From contig JAKAIX010000004.1 of the NCBI GenBank assembly GCA_021814165.1, forward strand, positions 1 to 45,591: DNA of 45,591 nucleotides. Direction: 5' to 3'. Below are positions 32,511 to 40,749 of this stretch, in pieces. The DNA comes from a bacterium. GTDB lineage: Bacteria; Patescibacteriota; Minisyncoccia; UBA6257; GWB1-50-10. The stretch's first letter is position 1; each line of letters begins with the position of its first letter. Under the pieces are notes generated by a model. That model saw only the letters and a program-made list of their open reading frames with translations. It ran no database searches and was not told where the DNA came from. The translations under genes and the position numbers were made by a program.

Positions 32511-33821
32511 CTAGGCAATATTCAAAAGGAATTTTTCTTTGAACTCGGAAAATGCATTTTCGAGAATCGATTTCCTTATCCGCTCAAGGAGATTATTGAA
32601 AAAATAGATGTTATGCGCGGTGGCGAGATGGCCCGCCTCCATGTTTTTTGATTTGAAGAGTTCGCGAAGCTCTCCCCGCGTGATCTTTTTCTCTCCGCAC
32701 GCGATACACCCGCATCCTTCCTCAATTGGTTTTTTACTTTCCTCAAAAGCGCCTTTCCGTACGTCAAATCGGCCCCTTGCGGTCCATAAGGACCCGTGCC
32801 GTGCCTCCCTCGTCGGAATCACGCAATCGAACGTATCCATGCCGAGTTCGACCGCATCGAACACGTCTTCGATTCGTCCGATTCCCAAAAGATGCCGCGG
32901 CTTCTCCTTCGGAAGGTATGGGGTACTCCACCTCAAGACGGAGATCATCTGCTCCCGCGGCGCGCCCATTGACTCGCCGTACGATCCGCCGATCGCAAAC
33001 CCTTCAAAAGGTTGTCCTCCGATGAATGCCGCACTCTCTTTCCTTAAATTTTCAAACGCTCCTCCTTGTACCACACCGTACATCATCTGATCTTTCCTTG
33101 TGCGCGCCTTGAGTGATCGGATCGCCCATCTGTGCGTCCGCGCAAGCGATTCTTCGGTATAGGCGTGATCGTGCAAAGGCGAAGTGGGTTCGTCAAACGC
33201 CACGATGATATCCGCACCCAGTTTTTCCTGAATATGAATAGATGTCTCGGCATCCAAATACTGTTCCCCGTCCTCGGTTAAAAAATAAACACCATCATCA
33301 GTTACTCTCACCAAATTTTCTCTACTCCCGGGAAGAAAACTATCTGATGGAAGCTCTCGGAACCCCGGTGAGCTTGGTGTCCGATTTTTGTCGGACTCAC
33401 CGGGGTGAGAGCGCAGGGCGGCTTCGTCCGCTGGAGACGAAGAACGCCCGGTTCCAGAAGATAGTTTTCTTCCCGGAAATGCTTTCCCCATCTTCCCCAT
33501 GCCATGCTCTCTCCCAAATCCGAAACTGAATACTTGGAATCCCCCGCTGTCGGTCATTAAAGGGCCGTCCCATCTCATCCTTTTGTGTAGTCCTTCGAAC
33601 GCCTCCAACTTCTTGCCGAGCGTTCTCCAAAGATGATAGGTATTTGCGATGATAAGTTGTGTTTTCGTGCGCGGAAGTTCTTCGGGCGGCACGCATCTTA
33701 CCGCGGCGTCAGTACCCACCACCACATAGGAAGGTGTTTTCACTTCCCCATGCGGTGTTTTCAGGATTCCCGCTCTCGCGTGCGTTTTCGAATCTTCTTT
33801 TACTATCTCGAAATAAGACAC
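32511..33821 (-). CDS. tgt: queuine/archaeosine-type tRNA-guanine transglycosylase with in-frame palindrome insertion
   Basis: 436 residues from the GTG at 33821 (VSYFEIVKEDSKTHAR), which is followed by family-like sequence; the reading from 33905 starts in repeat DNA. Catalytic motifs are DSGGFQVFS and FDCVIPTREARHG. The zinc site is GCGCIACGE with His in GHLATAH. It exchanges G34 of GUN tRNAs for a 7-deazaguanine. Between GREHGMGK and VRVTDDGVYF lies an insertion of about 50 residues (116-165), Ser/Pro/Arg-rich, encoded by the palindromic element 33328-33476. It has no frameshift, so the gene is probably functional. A TATAAG (33840-33835) lies upstream. Confidence 0.9.
   Translation of the reverse strand: MSYFEIVKEDSKTHARAGILKTPHGEVKTPSYVVVGTDAAVRCVPPEELPRTKTQLIIANTYHLWRTLGKKLEAFEGLHKRMRWDGPLMTDSGGFQVFSFGFGREHGMGKMGKAFPGRKLSSGTGRSSSPADEAALRSHPGESDKNRTPSSPGFRELPSDSFLPGSRENLVRVTDDGVYFLTEDGEQYLDAETSIHIQEKLGADIIVAFDEPTSPLHDHAYTEESLARTHRWAIRSLKARTRKDQMMYGVVQGGAFENLRKESAAFIGGQPFEGFAIGGSYGESMGAPREQMISVLRWSTPYLPKEKPRHLLGIGRIEDVFDAVELGMDTFDCVIPTREARHGSLWTARGRFDVRKGAFEESKKPIEEGCGCIACGEKKITRGELRELFKSKNMEAGHLATAHNIYFFNNLLERIRKSILENAFSEFKEKFLLNIA
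33328..33476. repeat. 149-bp palindromic element inserted in-frame in tgt
   Basis: Outer arms CCGGGAAGAAAACTATCT (33328-33345) and its exact complement (33459-33476) enclose a nested hairpin (ACCCCGGTGAG / CTCACCGGGGT, near 33363-33413). The element has the form of a small inverted-repeat insertion, MITE-like. Translated, it gives a Ser/Pro/Arg-rich loop with no stops. Confidence 0.8.
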
Positions 33822-33870
33822 TTCGTTAATGTAACTTATACATACAATAAAACAATTCTCCCACAAAGAC

Positions 33871-34062
33871 GATACTTTCTTCCTTGAGGAAGCATCGTGA
33901 AGCAAGATGTATGCCTTCCCGAGCGAAGACGAAGGAAATGAGGAGGTTCTACGCTGTCCGAATCCCGTAAGGTTGAGTTGTAGAACCCCTCAATTTCCGA
34001 GGATGAGCGAGGAGAAGGCAAATCGAGCGGAACGTTTTGCTGACCGAGAGGAAGAAAGTATC
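33871..34062. repeat. 192-bp imperfect palindrome between the oxidase and tgt genes
   Basis: Terminal arms GATACTTTCTTCCT (33871-33884) and AGGAAGAAAGTATC (34049-34062) are exact complements. Inner pairs also match: TGCCTTC with GAAGGCA, and GGAAATGAGGAGGTTCTAC with GTAGAACCCCTCAATTTCC. It resembles a larger version of the tgt insertion and ends 4 bases from the oxidase stop. No ORF inside. Confidence 0.7.
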
Positions 34063-34065
34063 AAC

Positions 34066-35739
34066 TTACTCTTTTCGCATGTGTTCCATCGCATACTCAA
34101 ATGTTCCCCCTACTTTCTTCCGAGGATTGAAGACGCGAAGAGGATCGAAAATATCTTTTACTTCTTCGAAAAGCGAAATAATCTTTTTCCCGTACATCTC
34201 CTCAAGATACGGCGTGCGGATCAGGCCGTCGTTGTGTTCCGCGGTAATTGACCCGCCATATTTAAAAACCAGCTTATATACCTCTTCCGTTACTTTCGGG
34301 ATTATCATTCTTGTTGCTTCGTCATTCAAACGCACGAGCGGAATGATGTGGAAGTTGCCGTTCCCGGGATGCCCCGCTATGGTGTAGATTAACTTATCCT
34401 TATACTTGTCGAGGATCGCATTTACCTGCGGCAGAAGCTCCGGCATATATTTTGGATCGACCACAATATCGTCGATAAACGGCGCCGCATACATTCCCTT
34501 AACGTGACTATGAAGAAGATTAAAACTTTGTCTCCGTATCGTCCAGTATTTCTGGGCCCCCTCTTCGGTTTTTATGACACGCGCCCCGACGGGATAATTC
34601 CGCACTACTCCCATGGCGCTATTCATATCATCTTTAAGTTTCGTCTCATTATCCGAAGCGAACGAAATAAGAAGTATCATCTGCGGAACTCCTCTTTGCA
34701 CCACCATCCGAAGTTCCGGGAGGAATTGAAAAAGAAGCTTTATCGCGCTCCCTTTCATTAATTTTAGAAGAGACGGCAAAAATCTCATGGCGAGTTTCAG
34801 CGTCTTGTCGTCATACGACTCGATGCTCTCCGGATGGAATTTCAAAATATCTTCCACAAGTCCCGGTATCGGGCCAAGCGTTTTCGAGAACACCACAAGA
34901 AGCCCCGAGTACCGTTTCTTCCTAAGAAGTTTTACCTTCGCGGACGTAAGGAGTCCGAGCGTTCCCTGCGATCCCACGATGAGTTTCGTAATATCGAATG
35001 TTTTTTTATCCCCTGCCTGCGCCATGCCTGCGCATGCAGGAGGCGGGCACACGTTCCACAAATAGTATCCGGCGGAATTTTTCGAGACCTTCGGCTTCGC
35101 CGCTTGAATCACGTCGTAGTTATCCTTTATAAGTTTGTAGAGCTTCCTATATATATCACTCTCGAAATCCTGCTCTCTGAGTTTCACCTGCAATTCGTTT
35201 TCAGAAAGCGGTTTCAAGACGTGTTCTTTCCCGTCGGCAAGAACGATCGTTACTTCCTCAACATACTTTTCCGTCTTTCCGTACTCAAGCGTCTTTTCGC
35301 CTCCGGAGTTGTTGTTTACAATTCCTCCCATCGCGCATAAATCTTTCGAAGCGGGACAGGAAGGGAAAAGGAGGTTTTTCTTGTCGAGCTCACGCTCAAG
35401 ATCGCGAAAGTAGACGCCCGGCTCGACAATTGCATAATCATCTCCGATCTCCCTGATATGATTAAAATATTTCGTGAACTCGACGATCACGGAATCGTTC
35501 AGAGGCCCTCCCGACATATCCGTCCCCGCAGAACGGCCGGTGAGAGATATCTCCTCGCCGTTCTTTCTTTTCTCCACGGCATAAGAAACGAGATTTTCCA
35601 CATCTTTTCTGTCTTTCGGAAATACCACGACCTTCGGCTCCACCCGGAAAATCGAGTAATCGCTGTCATATTTCGAAAGCGTCGCCTTATCGGATATCAC
35701 ATCGCCTTCTATAAGTTTTTTTAGATCATCTGTGAGCAT
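34066..35739 (-). CDS. FAD-linked oxidase of the GlcD / D-lactate dehydrogenase type
   Basis: 557 residues from the ATG at 35739; the longer reading to 35844 overlaps the upstream gene. N-terminal PCMH FAD-binding domain with VVVFPKDRKDVENLVSYA and SLTGRSAGTDMSGG; GGIVNNNSGG and FDITKLIVGSQGTLG follow. The C-terminal oxidase domain has the flavin/substrate motifs AGHPGNGNFH and ITAEHNDGL. It probably oxidises a 2-hydroxy acid, passing electrons to an unknown acceptor. A repeat-derived insertion (about residues 231-242, NVCPPPACAGMAQAGDKK) replaces the usual short turn. It lies 25 bases after the nuclease gene. Confidence 0.88.
   Translation of the reverse strand: MLTDDLKKLIEGDVISDKATLSKYDSDYSIFRVEPKVVVFPKDRKDVENLVSYAVEKRKNGEEISLTGRSAGTDMSGGPLNDSVIVEFTKYFNHIREIGDDYAIVEPGVYFRDLERELDKKNLLFPSCPASKDLCAMGGIVNNNSGGEKTLEYGKTEKYVEEVTIVLADGKEHVLKPLSENELQVKLREQDFESDIYRKLYKLIKDNYDVIQAAKPKVSKNSAGYYLWNVCPPPACAGMAQAGDKKTFDITKLIVGSQGTLGLLTSAKVKLLRKKRYSGLLVVFSKTLGPIPGLVEDILKFHPESIESYDDKTLKLAMRFLPSLLKLMKGSAIKLLFQFLPELRMVVQRGVPQMILLISFASDNETKLKDDMNSAMGVVRNYPVGARVIKTEEGAQKYWTIRRQSFNLLHSHVKGMYAAPFIDDIVVDPKYMPELLPQVNAILDKYKDKLIYTIAGHPGNGNFHIIPLVRLNDEATRMIIPKVTEEVYKLVFKYGGSITAEHNDGLIRTPYLEEMYGKKIISLFEEVKDIFDPLRVFNPRKKVGGTFEYAMEHMRKE
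35012..35046. repeat. GCCTGC-type palindromic unit inside the FAD-oxidase gene
   Basis: CCTGCCTGCGCCATGCCTGC followed by GCATGCAGGAGGCGGG. It is related to the 20-bp palindrome at 9304-9323 and is read in-frame. Confidence 0.65.
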
Positions 35740-35764
35740 AAATAAAAGTACAGAGAGTTTTATA

Positions 35765-36505
35765 TTATCCTTCGTATGTTCTCGCGGTTTTCCGGTAGGC
35801 GCAATACTCGCACTCCGGATTGGGATTCGGCATCTCGCCCTCAAGACACGCCTTGATTTCGTGAAGCGCGGGCTCGATCCACGCGTCGTTCCCCGTATAT
35901 GAGAGAATCACCACGTTAAACTCCAATTTTCCGTCAAACGCCTCCTTGTCTTTGTCGCCGTTCGCGTAGACGAAATAGCCGGTGTCCGAAACCTTAAAAC
36001 CATTTTTTCTCAAGAGCCATTGATAGATTTCCATCTGCCGCTTGTAGGCCTGCCGATACTCCGCCTCAAGCGTAATTTCACTCGCGGTCGAAGTCGCCTT
36101 GTAATCCACTACGATAAGTTCCTGATTGCGATTCACCCAGATGTCATCCACTGCGCCCGTCACGATGAATCCCGTGGACTCGTGGTAATATTGAACCCCT
36201 TTGAAATTTTCTCTCCATTCATCCATCATCTCGTGCGGAAAAGGAACCGCATCCACACCGTACGCCTTCATAAGCGGGTGTGAAGTTCCTTGAGCGCGAT
36301 GCACGTCGAATTCTTTTTTCAAAAGCGCATCGACCGCGGAGTTTAACGTAAAAGGGAATCCCGGAGGGCGTCCCACACCGAGTCGGCGATCGAGATAGAA
36401 GCAGCGCGGACACTCGGTAAAAAGTTCTATCTTCGAACGGCTCAATTTAAAAGGCTCATCGCTATTAGGATGAAAAATATTTCTCCTCCGCGCGCCGTTC
36501 GCCAT
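35765..36505 (-). CDS. PD-(D/E)XK nuclease of the RecB/Cas4-like superfamily
   Basis: 246 residues. Signature helix LSRSKIELFTECPRCFYL at the front, the catalytic strands GAVDDIWVN and LIVVDYKAT (D...D-x-K), and the RQMEIYQWLL helix that follows the core in RecB-type nucleases. Cysteines in CPRC near the front and CEYCAYR at the end could hold an iron-sulfur cluster, as in Cas4 and AddB. No CRISPR or helicase gene is adjacent. It follows the small membrane gene by 7 bases. A repair or DNA-processing exonuclease is the likely role. Confidence 0.82.
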   Translation of the reverse strand: MANGARRRNIFHPNSDEPFKLSRSKIELFTECPRCFYLDRRLGVGRPPGFPFTLNSAVDALLKKEFDVHRAQGTSHPLMKAYGVDAVPFPHEMMDEWRENFKGVQYYHESTGFIVTGAVDDIWVNRNQELIVVDYKATSTASEITLEAEYRQAYKRQMEIYQWLLRKNGFKVSDTGYFVYANGDKDKEAFDGKLEFNVVILSYTGNDAWIEPALHEIKACLEGEMPNPNPECEYCAYRKTARTYEG

Positions 36506-36512
36506 CGCAATG

Positions 36513-36731
36513 TTATGATGAGATTTCCGGAGTTTTTTCTCGCTCCGCGCGCTTCGAGAAGATGAAAATATAGAGTATTTCGAGAATTCCGATGGTATTG
36601 ATTACCAAAAGCGCTACGAACCACCATCTCTCGCCAAGGCGCGCCGATTTCCAAAGCGCCACCCCTTTCCACGGCAAGGTCCAGAGGATGATCAATAAAA
36701 ATACTAAATTGTTTTGGAGAAGTGCCTGCAT
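36513..36731 (-). CDS. 72-residue membrane protein, DUF5652-like
   Basis: Two hydrophobic helices. The first ends in WTLPWKGVALWKSARLGERWW and the second is VALLVINTIGILEILYIFIF. This pattern matches my memory of the DUF5652 family in CPR bacteria (WxxPWKGxALW...NTxGILEILYIF); not checked. Function unknown. First gene of a likely operon with the nuclease and the oxidase. Confidence 0.72.
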   Translation of the reverse strand: MQALLQNNLVFLLIILWTLPWKGVALWKSARLGERWWFVALLVINTIGILEILYIFIFSKRAEREKTPEISS

Positions 36732-36768
36732 ATGAAAACGAATCTACACGACCTTTCTTTCACTTCTT

Positions 36769-36797
36769 ATTATAAGACACCGGCGTACATACGCCAA
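36769..36797 (-). promoter_or_regulatory. promoter of the DUF5652-like/nuclease/oxidase operon
   Basis: TTGGCG (36797-36792), a 17-bp spacer and TATAAT (36774-36769). The leader is about 30 bases and has an AAAGG-like site. Confidence 0.6.
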
Positions 36798-36835
36798 TCC
36801 TTCTCGATATTGCTTCCTTTTTTCCTTCTAACCGT

Positions 36836-36841
36836 TACAAT
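36836..36841 (+). promoter_or_regulatory. -10 box of the 478-codon gene
   Basis: TACAAT ending 6 bases before the ATG at 36848, consistent with a leaderless message. No clear -35 is visible. Confidence 0.45.
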
Positions 36842-36847
36842 AAAAGA

Positions 36848-38284
36848 ATGAGGGAAGGATCATACGAACCAAACAACAACCCCGAACGGCAGGAAGAAGT
36901 TTTGGGCGGAACGAAACCCGGGAAATACGAGGAGGCCACAGATGCCGTGCTCGACGTAGTAGTGTTCAATAAGGTTCAGGAGGAAATCAGAAAAAAATTC
37001 GAAGCCGACCCCAACAATATATACACCCCCGAAGAGGAGATGCCCTACCACCTCCTCGGCGGGCTGAAGGGAAACATCATCGATCCCTTATACCGCGGTG
37101 CATGGCTCAAAAACGATAAGGAACTTGGGAAGTACTCCCACGAAACGGAGTTGAGAAGCACGCTCAAGGCGGAGATGCTCGCTCATTACAAAGAATTTCT
37201 CTTTCCGGGTCTTGTGCGTTATGACGAGGCAACGGGAGAAACCGTTCTTGAAGAACCGCACGGCCTGAATTATGAAATCCAGAAAATGATCCTCCGAAAA
37301 GCTGGTTTTACACTCGACAATTCGAATCTTGTTCTTTTTGAGCAAGGAAAGGAGGATGAGATTCCGAAAGAATCCCTCAAGAAAGGGCTTATTGTCTCAA
37401 TATCCGACGGAGAACGCGATCGGTACGAGAAAAAAATATCGCTTGAAAAGGAATCTCGGGCGATGAACGCCGGCCCCACGCTGGTTCTTCACGAGAGTCT
37501 CGATAAGGCGGGGTTTTTCAGGGAGCTTGAGGGATCGGAAAAAAAACAGCTCCTCGGCGCCGCGCTTTTTGCCGACATCATCGAACGCGGCGAATGGCTC
37601 TCGCACACGAAAGAGGACTTTTTTGACAAGACGAAGATCAACCTTTTTAAAATCAACCGACTGCTCGATGCGGAACAGTGCTCCGAAATTCTGGGGGACA
37701 TGCTCCGCTCTGTACGCGTGGACTGGTCGAATCTTCCTTCCGCGAAGGAAGTGATACGGCAAGCGATAATACGCGAATCGGAGATTCCCCTCTCTCAGGA
37801 ATTCGTCTCGAAACACCACCTCGAAAAAGCCGTTTTGAAACAGAAAGAAAGCATGGAAACGTCGTATGCTTACTTAAGATCGGGAAAGAACGTTAAGAGA
37901 AGCCGCATGGGAAATATCGTCTACATTCAGAGAGATAAACTCAAATACGGTGATCGGCTTCCCGGGAACCTCCCCGCAATCGCCGCACAGCCGCCAGACG
38001 TGAAAGGAAAACCCGCATGGGGAGAACGACACGGTTATTTTGAGACAAGCAAAAATTCGTTTCTCGGATACGTACGGGAAAAACGCGCGGCTCGCTTTCT
38101 CGAAGGCATACGCCAGGTCGGGAAAGAGCGCAGCTTGAATCCCCAAATCCACAGAATAGACGGCTGGGTCAAAATATTCGTGCCTTTTCAAGGCTCGATC
38201 CCCGAGGGATTCCTCACATGGCTCGAGATAGAAGGGCTCGCGCTCCAAGACAATAACCGGGAGCAAAAAAGAAAAGCGGGTTAG
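36848..38284 (+). CDS. uncharacterised 478-residue soluble protein
   Basis: Charged, mostly helical, no signal or membrane helix, few cysteines. A Gly/Asn-rich N-terminus (about 1-30) leads into a helical region; the C-terminal third is basic and has a Trp/Phe-rich segment (IHRIDGWVKIFVPFQGSIPEGF). I recognise no enzyme motif. One of only four plus-strand genes I call in the window. It converges with the HlyD-type gene and its small peptide, whose stop it overlaps by 4 bases. Confidence 0.75.
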   Translation: MREGSYEPNNNPERQEEVLGGTKPGKYEEATDAVLDVVVFNKVQEEIRKKFEADPNNIYTPEEEMPYHLLGGLKGNIIDPLYRGAWLKNDKELGKYSHETELRSTLKAEMLAHYKEFLFPGLVRYDEATGETVLEEPHGLNYEIQKMILRKAGFTLDNSNLVLFEQGKEDEIPKESLKKGLIVSISDGERDRYEKKISLEKESRAMNAGPTLVLHESLDKAGFFRELEGSEKKQLLGAALFADIIERGEWLSHTKEDFFDKTKINLFKINRLLDAEQCSEILGDMLRSVRVDWSNLPSAKEVIRQAIIRESEIPLSQEFVSKHHLEKAVLKQKESMETSYAYLRSGKNVKRSRMGNIVYIQRDKLKYGDRLPGNLPAIAAQPPDVKGKPAWGERHGYFETSKNSFLGYVREKRAARFLEGIRQVGKERSLNPQIHRIDGWVKIFVPFQGSIPEGFLTWLEIEGLALQDNNREQKRKAG

Positions 38285-38367
38285 TACCCGCCGTGCGCGT
38301 GGGCGAACCCCACATATGCAACTACAAATCCCAGGATTAGAAAAATCCAAAACTCGATGCGCGCCAT
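38281..38367 (-). CDS. 28-residue membrane peptide with HAHGGY tail
   Basis: A short ORF, 6 bases after the HlyD-type gene: MARIEFWIFLILGFVV followed by AYVGFAHAHGGY. It is one hydrophobic helix ending in a His/Gly-rich tail. The close spacing suggests it is the last cistron of that operon. It has no recognisable ribosome site, and translation is unproven. Confidence 0.4.
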   Translation of the reverse strand: MARIEFWIFLILGFVVAYVGFAHAHGGY

Positions 38368-38373
38368 AATTCT

Positions 38374-39951
38374 TTAATTCTTCGGTTTCGATCCGACGTT
38401 AATTACTTTATCTCCTTCCTGAAGACCGGAAACGACTTCCACATTCCCGTCTTTCCCGCGAATACCAAGCGTTATTGGCAGTTCCACCTCTTTATCGTTT
38501 ACAAACTGTCTTACGAATGTTCCCGAAGGATTCTCAATAATCGCGTATTGCGGCAAGAGGAGCACGTTTTCTCTCCTTACCGTCTCTATCCTTAAATCCG
38601 CCGTAAGCCCGCTCTTGAACCGGGGATCCATCGTATCGAACGCCACTTTTACTTTGTAATTCGAGACGCCGTTTACCACCGTTTCCGCGGGATCTATCGA
38701 AATGACCCGCCCCGTAAAACGCTCTCCCGGAAGCGCATCTAAAGTAAACCGCACGGCGTTCCCTATCTGCAGTTTCGCGATATCAACTTCCGGAACATTC
38801 GTCTCTATTTCCAGGCTGTCCTCCCCGATGATGGAAACGAGCGAAGTCAAACCTGTCGTCGAAAAGACCGATTGGCCGATCTTGCCGTCCTGGCGCGTCA
38901 CGATCCCCTTCAGGGGAGAACGGAGTATCATCTTGTCCATCTGCGCCCGGATAAGCGCGACTTTCGCCTGCGCTTGCCCCACTTCCGCTTCCTGCGCCGC
39001 GATCTCCTCCGGCGTCGCGGACGCTTTCTTAAGCGCGAGCTGATCCTTGGAAACAGCAAGGCCCGTCTCCGCAGCTACGAGCGTTCCCCGCACGGACGCT
39101 ATGTCGGTGATGGCGGCACTCACGTTCGTGCGCGCCGTCGCAATGACGGTTTTCCACCCGTCGATCGTAGCTTGAGAAAACGAGGAATTCGCCGCGGTTT
39201 TACTCAAGGCGAGCGTGAGATCGGAAAGTATTTGCTGCACTTTTCCTAATACGTCGCCCGCCGTCCCGATTGCCGCATGAAGATCGTTTCCATCGGTGAG
39301 TGCTCGTACGGATGTTTCCCAAGGAATGAGTGCTCCCTGTACGACAAGCCGTTCCGACTGCACATCCCCGGCAAGTTGCGTGTCGCTCAAAGAAAATACG
39401 AGCTGCGGGTTCGTCGCCGCGTTCGTGAAGAGCTGATCGGCGCGGTTATACACTGCATCATCGGCGCTCGCAACCGCCGCCTGGATGGTACTTACCGCAT
39501 TTCTTTTTGCGCTCGCAAGCGTCCCTTCGGCTTCCGCAACCTTGGCTTCGGAGACGCGTACGTCTTCCGCCTTTGCTCCTTGTTTCAAAAGATCAAGGTT
39601 CGCTTTTGCGGAATCCACCGCCGCATTTGCCTGCGCGAGTTGCGCCCGGAGTTCCGTATCATCCAGGGAGAGAAGCGGCGTACCGATATCCACTCTGTCG
39701 CCCACTTTCACATACGCACGCGCGATAGTGCCTGCCGTCTGAAACGCGAGGTCGACATCTTTCTCGGGCACAATCTGTCCTGTCGCGACAACTTCTTGGG
39801 TAATGGTGCCGCGCGCTACCTGTACGAATTCGCGAACGCCGTCCCCGTGACTTTGAATCGCCAAAAGAACCACGATCAAAACCGCAATTCCCAAAAAAAC
39901 AGCCCTCCATGGCTTCTTAAAAAATAAGATGATTCGTTGTGTTCTCTTCAT
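38374..39951 (-). CDS. HlyD/MacA-type periplasmic adaptor (membrane fusion protein)
   Basis: 525 residues. A cytoplasmic basic N-terminus and one transmembrane helix (about 15-33) are followed by a biotinyl-lipoyl half (VVATGQIVPEKDVDLAFQTAGTI), a long alanine-rich coiled coil (about 95-320), the second lipoyl half (RSPLKGIVTRQDGKIGQSV) and a beta-barrel domain ending GLQEGDKVINVGS. It normally works with a MacB-type ABC transporter, which is not in the window. The hairpin is unusually long. In a monoderm-like CPR cell the adaptor may act with an ABC permease without an outer-membrane channel. Confidence 0.88.
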   Translation of the reverse strand: MKRTQRIILFFKKPWRAVFLGIAVLIVVLLAIQSHGDGVREFVQVARGTITQEVVATGQIVPEKDVDLAFQTAGTIARAYVKVGDRVDIGTPLLSLDDTELRAQLAQANAAVDSAKANLDLLKQGAKAEDVRVSEAKVAEAEGTLASAKRNAVSTIQAAVASADDAVYNRADQLFTNAATNPQLVFSLSDTQLAGDVQSERLVVQGALIPWETSVRALTDGNDLHAAIGTAGDVLGKVQQILSDLTLALSKTAANSSFSQATIDGWKTVIATARTNVSAAITDIASVRGTLVAAETGLAVSKDQLALKKASATPEEIAAQEAEVGQAQAKVALIRAQMDKMILRSPLKGIVTRQDGKIGQSVFSTTGLTSLVSIIGEDSLEIETNVPEVDIAKLQIGNAVRFTLDALPGERFTGRVISIDPAETVVNGVSNYKVKVAFDTMDPRFKSGLTADLRIETVRRENVLLLPQYAIIENPSGTFVRQFVNDKEVELPITLGIRGKDGNVEVVSGLQEGDKVINVGSKPKN

Positions 39952-40034
39952 GGATTACGCGAATATGGCTTCAACTGCAGAACAACGTTTATTGTACTAT
40001 ATCCTCTCTGCGTCGGGCAAACCATCATACACAC

Positions 40035-40065
40035 AAAACCCCGGATACTTTCATCCGGGGGTTTT
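40035..40065. terminator. terminator after the glutaredoxin gene
   Basis: AAAACCCCGGAT / ATCCGGGG(G)TTTT stem with a small loop and T-runs on both sides; it ends the minus-strand grx transcript. Confidence 0.85.
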
Positions 40066-40098
40066 AAGTGTCTGATGCTCGATAAAATAAAGTCGAGA

Positions 40099-40332
40099 CT
40101 ATATATGAAGCAGTTCAGAGAGCCGATCTTTGTCGAATCCGACGGTAATCGCTCCGTCGATATCGATGACCGGTACCCCGAGCTGACCCGATTTTTCAAC
40201 CATTGCCTTGCGCGCCTCAAGATCGGTTGCAACGTTTTTCTCGGCGTACTGAACGTTATTCGCGGCGAAAAACGCTTTTGTCATCTTGCAAAACACACAA
40301 CTCGGCGTGGTATAAATAGTAACGTTTGCCAT
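40099..40332 (-). CDS. glutaredoxin-like thiol-disulfide protein
   Basis: 77 residues, thioredoxin fold. Active site CVFC (Cys12, Cys15) in the YTTPSCVFCKMTKAFF context of NrdH/YruB-type glutaredoxins, with the cis-proline motif GVPVIDIDG. It reduces disulfides with thioredoxin reductase or glutathione. It starts 6 bases after the arsR stop, so the regulator probably senses a thiol-reactive or metal signal. Confidence 0.92.
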   Translation of the reverse strand: MANVTIYTTPSCVFCKMTKAFFAANNVQYAEKNVATDLEARKAMVEKSGQLGVPVIDIDGAITVGFDKDRLSELLHI

Positions 40333-40338
40333 ACTTTG

Positions 40339-40677
40339 TTATCGTGGAATATGCATCGTTCGACCTTTTGCAAGAAGTTGTAGAATCGATTTTACTTCCT
40401 TATTTTCCGTCGCGACAACATAACACTTCATCTGCCCCATCCGTTTAAGCTTCAGAATGCCGCTCGACTCGAGAAGTTTTAATTGGTACGACGCGGCAGG
40501 AACCGATACGTTGAATATCCTTGCGATTTCTGTCACGCAGAGGGATCTCTCCTTGCTGAGGAGCTCCAGAATGCCGAATCGCACCGGATCTCCAAGGGCT
40601 TGGAACATTTTTAGAAATGTACCGTCTTGCGTATCGAGATTTTTCTTGAGCTTGGTTATGGTCGAGGAAGAAAGCAT
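40339..40677 (-). CDS. ArsR-family winged-helix repressor
   Basis: 112 residues, ArsR/SmtB fold: FQALGDPVRFGILELL dimer helix, TEIARIFNVSVPAASYQLKLLESSGIL recognition helix, then the basic wing. The LCVTEI segment holds one cysteine (Cys47) where metal sensors often have CxC, and Cys85 lies in the wing, so thiol or metal sensing is possible but unproven. It controls the operon with the glutaredoxin and probably itself. Confidence 0.88.
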   Translation of the reverse strand: MLSSSTITKLKKNLDTQDGTFLKMFQALGDPVRFGILELLSKERSLCVTEIARIFNVSVPAASYQLKLLESSGILKLKRMGQMKCYVVATENKEVKSILQLLAKGRTMHIPR

Positions 40678-40684
40678 AAAGCAG

Positions 40685-40716
40685 ATACTTAAAAGGTTGT
40701 TTAACTTTTTAAGTAT
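40685..40716. promoter_or_regulatory. inverted-repeat operator at the arsR promoter
   Basis: ATACTTAAAA (40685-40694) and TTTTAAGTAT (40707-40716) are a perfect 10-bp inverted repeat with a 12-base gap. It covers the transcription start and touches the -10, a typical autoregulatory ArsR operator position. Confidence 0.7.
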
Positions 40717-40742
40717 TATAGGCCGGAGTTTCGAACTGTCAA
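40715..40742 (-). promoter_or_regulatory. arsR-grx promoter
   Basis: Consensus TTGACA (40742-40737), a 16-bp spacer and TATAAT (40720-40715). The strongest promoter in the window, which fits repressor control. Confidence 0.85.
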
Positions 40743-40749
40743 CCTCGAT

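Noticed and set aside
33822-33905. ATG-initiated longer reading of tgt from 33905
   Set aside because: The extra 28 residues come from the palindromic region and lack family similarity; the GTG at 33821 fits better.
35765-36505. Cas4 of a CRISPR system
   Set aside because: The fold is RecB/Cas4-like but there is no CRISPR array or other cas gene in the window.
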